Origin: Dryocosmus kuriphilus
Taxonomy: Eukaryota; Arthropoda; Insecta; Hymenoptera; Cynipidae
NCBI GenBank assembly: GCA_038277395.1
Contig: CM076195.1
Location: 51,165,862 to 51,229,861, forward strand
Direction of reading: 5' to 3'
Length of the DNA: 64,000 nt
In this document: positions 44,773 through 56,204 of the stretch, in pieces
How positions within the stretch are numbered: the stretch's first letter is position 1
How the letters are laid out: each line of letters starts with the position of its first letter
Translations under genes and position numbers: made by a program
Notes under the pieces: model-generated
What the model saw: the letters and a program-made list of their open reading frames with translations, nothing else
Databases searched by the model: none
Told to the model about the DNA's origin: nothing

Positions 44773-45713
44773 AGGACAGTATTATACGTTTAATGAATAA
44801 AGTATGGGTTGTATCAAAAAATGGTTTTAACAGGATTTGTAGGTCTTTGGAAGTTAAATAATTCTGCTTCTTGATATTTTCTCGTATCTCGCATACTTTT
44901 GCGGAAAAGTGGATTTTTTTATATGAATTAACATATTTCACGAATAACTTAAAGACCATGCGTCTTTTCGAGAAAATGGTATGAATTAAATATGTAGATA
45001 TTTTTTATTTGAACAACTTTGTTTATTATGATTTTTTTCGTATCTTGCATAGTTTGGCGGAAAATTTGAACTTTTGATTTCTTAATAGCGTTCTCTCGAT
45101 TAAAACCAAAACCGTGCATTTTAACAAAAAAAGGTTTAAAACAAAGTTTGTAGCTCTTTTTGAGACGAACAAATTTATTCATTATTATTTTTTTCGTATC
45201 TTGAATATTTTGGCGGGAAACCACAGTTTTTCATTTTTAATAACGTTTTCACGATTAAAACAAAAACCGGGTACTTTACAAAAAATCGGTTGCGACAAAA
45301 TTCGTAGATTTTTTTAGGATAAACACTTTGGTTATATACATATTTTCTGTATCTCGCACAGTTTAGCCGGAAAATGGATTTTTTGAGTTTGTGAAAACAG
45401 TATTGGATGGATAAAACCATAACCGTTAGTCAAAAACCGTTGGTTAACGAACTCGTCCTTGCTTTTTAGGCCTTAAAGAAGTATGCCAAAGCGCAATCCA
45501 ATCCGTTTAGTCCTTCGAAAGTTATCGTGCTAACAGGCTACAACGACAACGACGACAAAAACGACGACAACGACAACGACAGACAGACACCAACGTAAAA
45601 CATATTTTTTCAGATTCAGGGGGTCACGAAACGTCGAGATTTCATGAAATCCGCGAAAGTCAGTTTTCACATAAAACTAATACCTTCTCATTGAGATATG
45701 AGAATGTAAAGAT
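44773..45713 (+). repeat. Satellite-like repeat right of the BEL/Pao element
   Basis: It resumes the family interrupted at 37011, with caaagcgcaatccaatccg at 45489, a gacaacgacgac tract and ggggtcacgaaacg. It ends near 45713, where PLE 3 begins. Confidence 0.8.
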
Positions 45714-45799
45714 TTGGTTTTATCTTATTTTATTGAGTAACATGAATGAGACTGTTATAAATGATGCTTATATTATCGATGTCAGTTTTAAAATGAATA

Positions 45800-46632
45800 T
45801 TATTGGTATTTTTTGCTATGTAAAAACAGCTCCATAAATATAAGTTTATAATAATGTGTCTCTTTATCTAGAATAGTAACATAGTTGAAATCGAAAGAAT
45901 GGTTGTGGTGAGTTGCATGTTTGGAGATGGCAGTATTGAGCTTGTTATTATCGTAATCCCTAATATGTTCTTTGATTCTTATATCTATGTAACGTTTGGT
46001 TTCACCGATGTAGCACTTATTACAGTCTAAGCATGTTATTCTGTAAACAACGTTAGATGTTTTATTAAGGGGAATTGGGTCTTTATGGTTTCTAAAACAG
46101 TTAAAAGGATCTTTCACAGGTTTGAAAACGATTTTAATGTTTTGCTTAGCATAAAGTTTTTGAAAGATTCTGGAAATTTGTGGATTATAAGGTAGAACTA
46201 TAGAACGATTCAAGTTTAAGTCCCTGTTCAATCTATCGTTATTATTCACAAAAGGACTCAGTAGTTTACTAACCCTAAGATTAATTAATTTATTGGTGAG
46301 TTTAGTTGGAAAGCTATTAAAATTACACCAGTTAGTCTAAATTTGACCATTAATGTTAGAAATTTGGAAATCCAAAGAACTAATACCTTTATCTTGTTGT
46401 TTTTCAATAGTGAACCGTAATCTATTGTGTTAAGTTTTTTATAGGTTTTTAAAAGTTTCGATTTGATCATAAGGAAGACAGGACAGAACATCATGTACAC
46501 ACCTATAGAAAAATGGGGGTAAACTTTGGATTTTGTGTGATGATATCATGTTCTAAAGCTTCCATTACCAAATCGGAGACAGGAGCAGAAATAGGTGAAC
46601 CCACAGGGACGCCATATATCTGCTTATAGTAT
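45800..46632 (-). pseudogene. PLE 3 RT end and GIY-YIG endonuclease
   Basis: 46632-46285 includes IYGVPVGSPISAPVSDL and a degenerated FYRCVHDVLSCLP in place of the YVDD motif, so the catalytic pair is damaged. 46249-45800 has NVVYRITCLDCNKCYIGETK, REH-like IKEHIRD and the conserved NHSFDFNYV block. Frameshifts separate them. Confidence 0.87.
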
Positions 46633-46824
46633 TGTGGTATCTTGGGGTAGTCAAGCAATGACAATACTCTTTTAATTAAACATTATGAAAGTATATTTGA
46701 GCAGAATTTAAAAAAGTACGTTCTCTCAGTATCGGGCTGAGCGCCATGCTGCTGCTTTACAGAATAGCCAACTTAAGCATTTATTAGGCACCAGATTCGT
46801 ATGCAAGGTTGCCACTACATTACA
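46633..46824 (-). repeat. Gypsy 3' LTR
   Basis: It differs from the 5' LTR at seven of 192 positions, about 3.6 percent. Confidence 0.92.
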
Positions 46825-46837
46825 CTCCTCCCTGTTT
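46825..46837 (-). other. Polypurine tract of the Gypsy element
   Basis: The minus strand reads AACAGGGAGGAG directly before the 3' LTR. Confidence 0.75.
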
Positions 46838-46839
46838 AA

Positions 46840-48483
46840 CTTAGGCAGGCATCCACAGATCATACTTAACGCTACATTACAAATTTAGTCTTAATACTGG
46901 TTTATTGCCCCTCTTGGGTCTTTGGTTTACATTTAAATTCGCATCAGACCTTTTTATCTGTTCTCGTAATACCGGCGTCTTAATCTTATCTTTAGACACT
47001 GGACTTTCTCGCAGAACAATCTCACTTCCAGTATTATCTTCTAGGGTAATCGCTTTTTCTACTAAATTATTTTTTCCTTCAACTGCATTTGAACCTTTAT
47101 AACTATGGGGAAAAGCAATTATCGGCGGATCAATTTCTTCTATCCTATCTCTTTCCTTTTCTATTACCCCTTTTAACCCTGGTGCTTTAAGTTCAACATT
47201 CGATTCATTCTCTGTAAAATTTTCTTTATAAAATTGGCCGCCTTAATAATTTGGTCTGTGTGTCTTTCATATCACTTCCAAATCTTTACACAGTTGACAT
47301 AAATGTGTACGCTCGCCTAGCCTATCCTTAATAATCGCTTTTTGTCATATATATTTTTTTCTGCCATTCCATTTGTCGCAGGATGATACGGTGCAGAAGT
47401 CCTATGAATAATTCCATTTACTTTACAAAACGTCTTAAATTCCGCCGAAGTAAATTGAGTTCCGTTATCCGTAAAAATTATTTTTGGTAAGCCAAATCGC
47501 GCAAAGCACTCTCGAAGCTTCTCCGCTGTATTTTCCGAGTCTACCTTAGACATCTCAAATACTTCAGGCCATTTTGAATAGGCATCGATGACAACTAAAT
47601 ACAATTTTTTCTAAAAAGGCCCTAAAAAATCTAAATGGATTCTCTCGAAAACCTGTTCTGCTTCATTAAACTTAACTAACGTTGCTTTCTCAGGTTGCTT
47701 GGCGTGGGTCATACACGCTTCACACACTTTAGCAAACTTTTCGATATCTTTATCTAGACCAGGCCACCAAAAATACTGTCGAGCCAATGCCTTCATTTTA
47801 CTCATGCCCAAATATGCTCCATGCAACTCTTCAAGCAATGTCACTCTGAATTTTTTTGGAGTCAAAACTCTATATCCCCATATTAAGACTTCTTCTTCAA
47901 TACTTATTTCATTCTCCCGAACCTTGTATGGCTTTAAATTATCCTCTACCGAACTTGGCCATCCTTCCCTTGCGTACAAAAAAACCTTACTTAATTCACT
48001 ATCCTTACGTACTTCAGCCCGGATTTGATCAGCATCTACGGGAGTATGTTCTTCAACAAAATGGTGAAAGTAATCTTCACTTTGATCAATTTTTACTTTA
48101 TCCCTTAAAGGTAACCTTGACAAACCATCGGATCCACCATTACATTTTCCTTGTATATGCTCAAAATTATACCTGAACCCACTTAAAAACAGAGCCCAAC
48201 GCTGCAACCGTCCCGCTGCCATTTGAGGAATTTCTTTATTCTCTCCAAATAAAGCTAAAAGTGGTTTGTGGTCCGAACACAGAGTAAAGACATTTCCCAT
48301 CAAATACTGATAAAACTTATTTACTCCCCAGTAAATAGCTAAAGCCTCCCTATGAATTACTGAATAGTTTTTTTCAGCATCTTGTAAAACTCTAGATGCA
48401 AAACAAATAGGTCTCTGTGAACCATCCGGTAAAACATGTAATAAAAATGCTCCCACCCCCCACGTTAGATGCTCACATTCCAA
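46840..48483 (-). pseudogene. Gypsy RNase H and integrase, C-terminus deleted
   Basis: 48483-47611 has RNase H blocks (WGVGAFLLHVLPDGS, FTLCSDHKPLLALFG) and the integrase zinc region. There HGAYLGMSK lacks the second His of the usual HRAHLG motif, while VCEACMTHAK keeps both Cys. After a stop at about 47608, 47604-47317 has the core: VVIDAYSKWPEVFE, FTDNGTQFTSAEF and HPATNGMAEK. The frame then jumps abruptly into KNIYDKKRLL, suggesting an internal deletion. A basic tail (RPKRGNKPVLRLN) is still readable near 46900. Confidence 0.9.
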
Positions 48484-49841
48484 CTTTAAGGGTAACTTTG
48501 GATTAAAATGAATTCAATTCCTTTCAGACGCAATTTCCTTTTTTACCTCTTCAAAATACTTGTCATATACTTTTGACCATTGAAATTTTTTAGGATCCTG
48601 TATTTGGTAAAATGGACTTAAAAGCTCAGCTTACCTCGGAATAAACCTGCCATAATAGGTTACTGATCCAATAAACGACTTAACCTCTTCCGCATTAGAA
48701 GGTACTGGTATATCTAAAATCGCTCGCACTTTTTCAGGATTCTTGTACATACCTTTTTCATTAATTATGTGACCTAAATACTTAATGTCTTCCTGAAAAA
48801 AGCACATTTCTTTAAATTTAACTTAAACCCAGCAGCTTCCAATCTACGAAAAACTTCGTTTACATTTATTAAGTGTTCTTTTAAGGTGCTTCCTGTGACT
48901 ACAATGGCATCTAAAAAGCAGATTACACCTTTTGCACCAAGCAACATTTTTTCCATAATTTTCTGAAAAATAGAAGAAGCTAGTTTCGTACCAAAAGGTA
49001 GTCTTTTAACTGAATAAATACCCTTATGCGTACTCCAAGCTAACAATTTACTCGTTTCTTCATTAACTTCTAATTGATTATAAGCCATAGATAGATCTAG
49101 CTTAGTAAATCGCTTTCCTGCTGCTAAAGCAGTAAAAAGCTCTTTAATTCGAGGAAGGGGGTGCTTAACATCTTCAATCACCTTATATACGGTTGTCTTA
49201 TAATCCGCACAAATTCTAATTTTTCCATCCGGTTTAATTACGGGAACTAAAGGAGTACCACATTCACAATTATGCGTTAACTCAATGACTCCTTTTTCCT
49301 CATAATCCTCAAGTGCTTCTTCGACTTGTTTTTTAAAAGCAAAAGCTACCGGTCTGCTTTTTAAAAAAATTGGTTTTGCGCCTTCTTTAACTTTTAGTGA
49401 AACCTTCTCATACTTGTAGCAGCCTCGCTCAACATCAAATAAAGACTTATATTTATCTATTACACCTTGTAATTCAGAATCTGTCATATCTACTGAATTA
49501 ACATCTGCAATCTGAAATCCTATCTCATTTAACAAATCACGGCCAATTAAAGGTCGGCATCCATCTTTTACAACAAGCAATTGACCTTCAGTCGCAAAAC
49601 TACCGCGTCGCAACTTTACTTCAATATTTCCTTCCGGAACTAAAAGCACCTTGCCAGCATATTGCCTTAACCTCACTTTAGTTACATGCAATTGCAATTC
49701 TCGGAATTTACTTGCGTATAAAGACTTAGGAATTACTGACCTTCCTGCTCCACAGTCTAATTCGCAACTAATCTGTTCTCCTTGAACCTCGATATCGACA
49801 AAAATTGGCCTTTCCGACTCATTCAAACTGATTTGACACAA
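48484..49841 (-). pseudogene. Gypsy protease and reverse transcriptase
   Basis: 49841-48774 is open for 355 residues. The protease site reads ELDCGAGRSVIP where DTGA or DSGA is expected. The RT has TKLDLSMAYNQLEV (first Asp), LPFGTKLASSIFQKIM and ICFLDAIVVTG. The last is the catalytic block, normally LDD, so one Asp has become Ala. 48773-48484 carries the RT end and tether with frameshifts. Loss of this Asp alone would abolish polymerisation. Confidence 0.9.
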
Positions 49842-49970
49842 ATCTATATACTTATAATAGCTTTCTACTTTATCCGCTTCTAACTAATTACTTTTCAATA
49901 CAATATTTTCTTTACATACCTTGGCCAAATGCCCTACTTTTTTAAAAACTTTGCATTTATATGCTTTATA

Positions 49971-50712
49971 CTAGCATTTAGCAAAATTATGCGCCGTTCC
50001 TCCACAATGAATACAGGTTGGTTCTTCTGAACGATGTTCCTTACCCCGTTCATGCCCTTCTTCTTTTCTTCCACCATCTTTCTTTGCTCTCGATGTGGCA
50101 GAAGAAAAATCTTTTTCTTTATGCTGGAAGTCCAGCTTGTTAATATTCACTGCTTCTGACCCTGTAGACGATCTCTGGACCGCTGCTTCCTTTTTCAAGG
50201 CTACTTAATAAATTGCTGCAAGATCCGCTGCGTGTTCTTCCTCACACACTCTATCTAAAACGGGACCCCTTTTTAAGCCCGTGAAGAATTTATCCTTAAT
50301 TTTATTTTCTAGCTGCACTCCAAAAGCTGCAAGTGCTTGCTCGACTTTTAATTCTCGCATACCACTGATTAACGGTTTCTTCTTCAATTTGCTTTAATTC
50401 ATAGAAATTTATCCTTTCTTTATAGACCGACACTCGTGGTGCAAACTGTTTTTTTAACACTTCACATAGTTCTGGAAACGTTTTAGTGGACGGTAAATTT
50501 GGATCGCAAAGGTCTTTAAGAGTTTTGTACACCTACTGACCGATCAAGGTAATCAAAACTGCCACTTTTCTGGTATCCGGTACACTCTTGGCAACAAAAT
50601 ATTGTTCCAACCTTTCTTGATATAAGCTCCAATATTCGCCGATCCGAAATTCTGATAAAGAGCCAATCGCCGCCGCACAATTTAACGTAATATTTTGCTC
50701 ATTTTCTACCAT
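49971..50712 (-). pseudogene. Gypsy gag
   Basis: It starts at the ATG 50712-50710 (MVENEQNITLNCAAAIGS). SEFRIGEYWSLYQERLEQYF is the usual start of the capsid region. A TAG-type stop lies near 50535, and frames change near 50320 and 50205. The C-terminal part has a single zinc knuckle, CIHCGGTAHNFAKC, of the CX2CX4HX4C type. It would form the particle and bind RNA. Confidence 0.88.
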
Positions 50713-50861
50713 GTTTCCACTGAACTTTCACAAATTTCAACTTTGTCCTTTGCCTTTGCGTCGCACCTTGGCACGCGGCCACGCCGGAAAATCTTCAACG
50801 AACTTTTAACTTTTGTTACACGCGTAACCTTAGCGTACCCTGCACCAACAGTTCTTTTATT

Positions 50862-50874
50862 CCTCGTCGCCAAA
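50862..50874 (-). other. Primer-binding site, tRNA-Ser(GCU) type
   Basis: The minus strand reads TTTGGCGACGAGG just inside the 5' LTR. TGGCGACGAGG is complementary to the CCTCGTCGCCA end of tRNA-Ser(GCU). Confidence 0.75.
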
Positions 50875-51066
50875 TGTGGTATCTTGAGGTAGTCAAGCAA
50901 TGACAATACTCTTTTAATTAAACATTATAAAAGTATACTTGAGCAGAATATAAAAAAGTACGTTCTCTCAGTATCGGGCTGAGTGCCATGCTGCTGCTTT
51001 ACAGAATAGCCAACTTAAGCATTTATTAGACACCAGATTCGTACGCAAGGTTGCCACTACATTACA
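50875..51066 (-). repeat. Gypsy 5' LTR
   Basis: On the minus strand it starts TGTAATGTAG and ends ATACCACA. It pairs with 46633-46824. Confidence 0.92.
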
Positions 51067-51196
51067 AGTATCTTCCTTGAAATGTGCAATAAGCATTCTC
51101 TAGACAGAATTTTAATAATTTTTAAAATAATCAATATGGTAGTTTTGTATGACATTTGATTAAGTACCATCTATTCTTAACAGCATCAAGAACTCT
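51067..51196 (-). pseudogene. PLE 3 RT fragment right of the Gypsy element
   Basis: The minus strand reads VLDAVKNRW at the right edge and then CLENAYCTF, the part of the RT that directly precedes the block at 46632. Together with the AGTAT duplication this proves the Gypsy insertion. Confidence 0.85.
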
Positions 51197-51922
51197 TTGC
51201 TATGTGACTTAGTTACAATAGTTTTAACTTATTGGACTTTTATTCCTTATTATTAATGTTTATGTTCATCACGTTGTGTTTATATCTGCCTCTTATAACA
51301 ATTGCATTATCTCCTACACCGTTGCTCTTACGTCAATCGCAGTTGTTACACTCAAAGTACTGTTTCGCCTTTCGTCAATCAACCTTGATATATACCTCAC
51401 ATGTGTATGTTTCTTTATTATTTCCGCCTGCTGGATGGCTTGGAACATACATGTTTGATTATGTCTTTAACAATGTTCAACTTTTTAACTAAATCCGTCC
51501 AGCAGACGGGGTCAAAAATCAGTTATTATATACTCTAAAACTATATCTCACTCTTATCACACAACAGGTATTAATATTTAAATCTTTCCCTAACAATCTT
51601 GTATTTATATGACACTTTATTTAAACTCATCACTTTAATCATTTGTATTTTAAATGTTATTATGTCATTTTTTTTCTACAATACTTTAGTTATTCCTTTC
51701 CTTTTGTCTTTATTATATCACACTTGTGTCACACAGGTCACCATATGTCTCTTTTGAAATGCTTCTGGTGATGACTTTCGACGAACAGTCGAAACGTTAA
51801 GATTTTTACTGAGAGATCTCTCAACTCCAATTTAATATATATTTTGACCAGTAATCAACACCGTTCTACTTTACTTACATCTCTAACTGAATACTAAACC
51901 CTGGTCAACACTACCATCTTAT
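51197..51922 (+). repeat. PLE 4 terminal region
   Basis: Its first 130 bases recur at 60440-60585 (gtcacttagttacaatagtt, ccttattattaa, tgttcatcacg). 20543-21077 is an inverted relative. Open frames within are not coding. Confidence 0.85.
51755..51810 (+). ncRNA. Degenerate hammerhead motif of PLE 4
   Basis: GTGATGA at 51769-51775 stands where CTGATGA is expected. A GACT/AGTC stem II follows, then GAAACGTTAAG from 51791. The C3 position appears to be G, which would break the C3-G8 pair of the core, so activity is doubtful. Confidence 0.5.
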
Positions 51923-52165
51923 ACAGGGTATCTCAGTCCACCCGTCCACCCCTCTTGAAATCGAAAATACCTAACAAAATTAAAAATTCAGTACCTCCTA
52001 ATAGTGAATGGACTATGCCGGATCGATGGGAGGTATTTTCAACTTCTGGCTCCCACTGTAAGTGGCCTACTCAGACTGGAAGTCATTTTAAAAAAATAAA
52101 ATGGCATATTTTTTTATTGATTTCAATTCTACGCTAAAAAGTAAGACATTTTTGTAAGAAATTTT

Positions 52166-52929
52166 TTTTTCTAAATCGTCTTTTTGCACCCCAAAATTCT
52201 TTCTAAAGTCTAACTGAGCCGTCGGATCGAATAAGGTTACATAAAATTATCTCGATGGGAGTGGGGAGGCCCCTGGAGCCTTTCAAAAATATTTTTAATT
52301 TTTGAATGCTATATCTGATGTAAAATTTCATTGCGCATCTTTTTCCCTTTAGACAAAAAGTTGTAACCTTTATAGTTTTCTAATGAAAGCCAAAAAACTG
52401 ACTTTTTTGGAAAAATTGATTTTAATTCGTTTTTTACTTCAACTCGTGCTCTGTCGGTCCCTTTTTAGAATTTTTAAATAAAATTTGTAGGAAATATACT
52501 TCGAAATATCTTTTGACTGATAGATCAAGAGGAATTAAAAAATTTATTTAAAAAAATTTTATTCATTTTTTTCTGACGCTCTGCGCCAAAGATGAAAACT
52601 AATCAAGTAATCAGGTAATATCGAAGTATTATGAATAAATAAATGAATAATATTGAATAATGTTATACAATTTATTTATTTCATTGTATGTGCAATAGAT
52701 TGGTTCTATTTTTTCTACAAACATTAAAAGGAAAACAAAACATAAACGTCTAATGCTGAGGTACACTGAATTCCTAATTCCGCGAATTTTTCAATGCTTC
52801 AAATTCGTAGAATTGAAAGAAGCCCATCGGGAGGGTGGCATACGCAGATTACTTAAATTTATGCGAATGCTGTTAGACATTGATTAGTTTATGTTCGAAT
52901 TTTTTTTTTTCTCCATTTAGTGTACGCTT
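52166..52929. other. Interior of the Tc1-like transposon, AT-rich
   Basis: No readable transposase is present here. It probably contains eroded coding sequence and an AT-rich stretch with (aaataa)n near 52630-52680. Confidence 0.4.
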
Positions 52930-53285
52930 AGTGTACTTGATGATCTTTCCGATTGTCAAATACCCCATACATCTTTTACATCAAGACTGGTTCGAACTGA
53001 ACTGAACAAAATCTTTCTCGGGAGGTGGATTGGTAAATACAGCCCAGCCTATTTTCCACCTCGTTCACCGGACTTGACTTTTCTAGATTATTATTTGTGG
53101 GGAAGTATAAAAAATATCGTATACATAAAGAGGCCTACAACGAGAGCGAATATGATCGTTCTAATCACAGAAGCTATCTGATCTCTTTCGGCTACCGAAA
53201 TTCTCCGAGCAGTTGATTCATTCCTGAAAAGAGTTCGAACTTGCATATATCAAGGTGGAGACAAATTTGAACATACCAATTAAAA
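52930..53285 (+). pseudogene. Tc1-like transposase remnant
   Basis: The C-terminal part is readable: FPPRSPDLTFLDYYLWGSIKN is the arthropod version of the last catalytic region (PRSPDLTPLDFFLWG). It is followed by a RPTTR-like block, a stop, and GGDKFEH at the end. The earlier catalytic parts are not found in the 750 bases upstream, so the gene is mostly deleted or too diverged. Confidence 0.75.
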
Positions 53286-53821
53286 AAATGCTTTAAAACA
53301 GATTCTCTAAAAATGTTTCTTTTCATACTTTCTAGTTCTAAATCGAAATATGGATATTCATTGCTTGTTTCTTAAGACAAATAGACTGTTTTATTTATTT
53401 AAATTTTCTATTTATTCACTATTATTTATTACATGCTATTCTTTACTCCTCAGGGGAACACTAACATTTCGGAAGGCATTTTGGGGTAGAAAACAACGTT
53501 TCAGAAAAAAAATTTTCTTAAGACAGTTTCTTACTTTTTAGCGTAGAATCGAAATCAATAAAAAAAGCATTCCGTTAAAAAAAAATTACTTCCTGTCTGA
53601 ATAGGCCACTTCCGTTGGGAGCCGGAAGTTTAAAATAGCTTCAATCGATCCGAAATAGTCCATTCACTATTAGGAGGTACTCCATTTTGAATTTTATTAG
53701 GTATTTTAGTTTTAAGAACGGGTGGACGGATGGTCTGAGACACCCTGTATACTGAAATTGCACGATTCGGCATATCACATTATTGATTCAAAATGGGACG
53801 TTCCGATATCATCCGAATGAG

Positions 53822-55404
53822 TTAACCTGATGGACGTCAAACAGTGAGATATATGAAGAATTGGACGAAAACTGCAGTACGACTAGAAAAACTCAAAAAC
53901 CAACTTAGATTTCTTCTACGCTCTAAGAATGAAGGATATATACCTGCATACATTTTAAATCAAGGCTATAGGCATTTGCAGGTTAGTAATTTTCATAAAA
54001 AAGAATTCAATAAACAGTTTTGAAAAGTCACGTCAATATTTTATATTTCAATATCAGAGACATTATTAGAAATATTACCTATGTACAAAATGTTTGTGAC
54101 CAACTTAAAATGTCAATTTACAACAAGATAGAAAATAAATTTTCTAACGAACTTAACTTACTTTTTAACACTCAATTGCAAAGATTTTCCGATCTTGGTA
54201 AATTACTCATTTCTGATTCTATAAAAAAGCTCAACTAGCTTAAATTCCGTTATTATGGTCAACAAAATAAGGTCATCAATTCTGCATGGATCATAAACAG
54301 AACAAAAACTAAATTACCAAATAACGTAGAATATTATCTCAGCTTGGGAGAAAACTTTTGTTTGCCATATGGAAACAGGAATTCTTTTGTAAAGAATACT
54401 TTATGCAATACTGAATTTAAAATACTTCTTATTGACGAAAATAAAAGAGATGAATTCAGATCAGAGTTGGCTCTTAATTTACAACGCTTTCTTACCAATA
54501 AAAAACATAGTAATTTTAGATCTCATTTTACACAACTAGCTACTGAAACAAAAGGATTTCTGTCTAACCAACAAATCATTATTGTCACAAGAGCTGACAG
54601 GGGGAATGTCACCGTTCTTATGGATCACACCGAGTACACAGATAAATCTTTAGTTCTTCTAAATGACTCATCTACTTATAAATTACTCAATAGAGATCCT
54701 ACCTGTCCAATACAGTCTGAACTTAACAAATTAGTAGATGAGATTTTTTTTCTTGGTTTTATTACTCTGGACTATATCAGAATCCTTAACTGCACTAATA
54801 GATACGCCCCTAAATACTACGGACTCCCTAAGGTTCACAAGCCTGATTGCTCCTTACGTCCAGTCATGCCATTTTTGGCTCCCTTATACTATATTTCAGG
54901 ATTTTTAGCAAAACCTATTAAAGCAATTCTAGGTAACACCTCTCGACATATAAAAAATAGCTGGAGCTTTATGGATAATGTTTCTAAATTTAGTGTACCT
55001 GACGGATATGAATTTTTCAGCCTCGATGTTAAGTCGCTATTCACTAACATCCCACATGATCTGGTTCTTGATGCTGTTAAGAATAGATGATACTTAGTCA
55101 AATTTCATACAAAACTACCATATGAATTCTTTATATAATTATTAAAATTCTATCTAGAGAATGGTTATTGCACATTCAAGGAAGATACTATAAGCAGGAA
55201 TATAGTGTGCCTATGAGCTATTTCTGCTGCTGTCTCCGACTTGGTAATGCAAGTCTTAGAACATGACATCATCACTCAAAATCCAAGGTTTACCCCCCTT
55301 TTTTCTATTGGTATGTAGTTGATGTTCTGTCCTGTCTTCCTCATGATCAAATCGAAACTTTTAAAAAATTTTTGAACATTTATCACAATAGATTACGGTT
55401 CACT
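53822..55404 (+). pseudogene. PLE 4 RT, N-terminal and central part
   Basis: The start region reads RLEKLKNQLRFLLRSKNEGY, the PLE N-terminal block, then is broken by stops to 54340. 54344-55090 is open, with ITRADRGNVTVLMD (DKGN-like block), YYGLPKVHKPDCSLRPV and FFSLDVKSLFTNIPHDLV (first RT catalytic Asp). After a TGA at 55088-55090 the RT goes on in broken form to 55404, where the non-LTR element begins. The VDD motif is replaced by IGM.LMFCP-like sequence and is lost. Confidence 0.87.
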
Positions 55405-56204
55405 AGGCTTCCGTTTCTAGTGCCGATGGTGTACGTACGGTGCTTTGTTGCGTACTATCTTTTTGGCTAAAGAAAGGGGACGAGTTAATCGAGAAGGGTG
55501 AAAGTGTGGTGAGTAAAAAAGTGACGGATGAATGTTTAAGGCTGAGTGAAGGAGCTGCAAAAAGAAGTGTGAATGAATGGTGATTTTATGATAGACTGGC
55601 AATAACGTCTCCTGCATGGTTTGATCAGAACGTAGGAAAGGCGAGGGCGCGGGAGGATAATAAGCGAAAGTGGTTACATCGAAGGTGAAGGGTTCGGGTT
55701 AAGAGGGTAAGTTTGTAGTCGGTAGGATAGCGTAAAAAGAATTATCGGGCGGGGGAAGTGACGGGGTAGACGAACAGAGACCGCCGCTTACTCGAGAGGT
55801 AAATTAAACACAAGAGTAATAGCATGAAACTAACGTGGAGCCCTGTTAACAGAGGGCGATGGCAGACTGAAACGGGCGATGTCGATGAGAGCAGACAAGA
55901 CAGCAAAGTCGAGAAGGAACTCGTGACACCGAATAAGGGGGGAGGGAAAGAAACAGAGTCACCTCACGGGACAAACGCGGGGAAGGCCGACGAACGTCAG
56001 GACTCTGAACAGAGACAGATCGAATAGTGAAGGATCAAGTAGATTTTTGAGAAATTGGCAACAATCGAGAAGCACGAACAGTAGTGAGGGAGATAACTCG
56101 GTGGTCGATAAAGGGAAGAGGATCAGGAATGGGAAAAGGATAAAGAGAGTAAGAAAACTAGACATAAAAGAAAAACAACAGAGTGGGAAAGAGGGGAGGG
56201 GGAT

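Larger units (their letters stand above)
46633..51066 (-). mobile_element. Gypsy LTR retrotransposon with 5-bp target duplication
   Basis: Both LTRs are 192 bp and differ at seven positions. AGTAT occurs at 46628-46632 and 51067-51071. Gag, protease, RT, RNase H and integrase lie on the minus strand. At 4434 bp it is short because the integrase end is deleted. Confidence 0.93.
45714..51196 (-). mobile_element. Penelope-like element 3 (split by a Gypsy element)
   Basis: The minus strand reads RT end (51196-51067), Gypsy insertion (51066-46633), more RT (46632-46285) and GIY-YIG endonuclease (46249-45800). Its RT start is missing: the sequence begins at VLDAVKNR and directly abuts the oppositely oriented terminal region of PLE 4 at 51197. 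Confidence 0.88.
51924..53747 (+). mobile_element. Tc1/mariner-type transposon with long inverted repeats
   Basis: The ends read CAGGGTATCTCAG and the inverse of CAGGGTGTCTCAG. TA flanks both sides (51922-51923 and 53748-53749). Inverted arms of about 230 bp follow (51924-52165 and 53500-53747), sharing atagtgaatgga, gcgtagaat and aatcaataaaaaa words. A decayed transposase lies inside. Confidence 0.83.
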
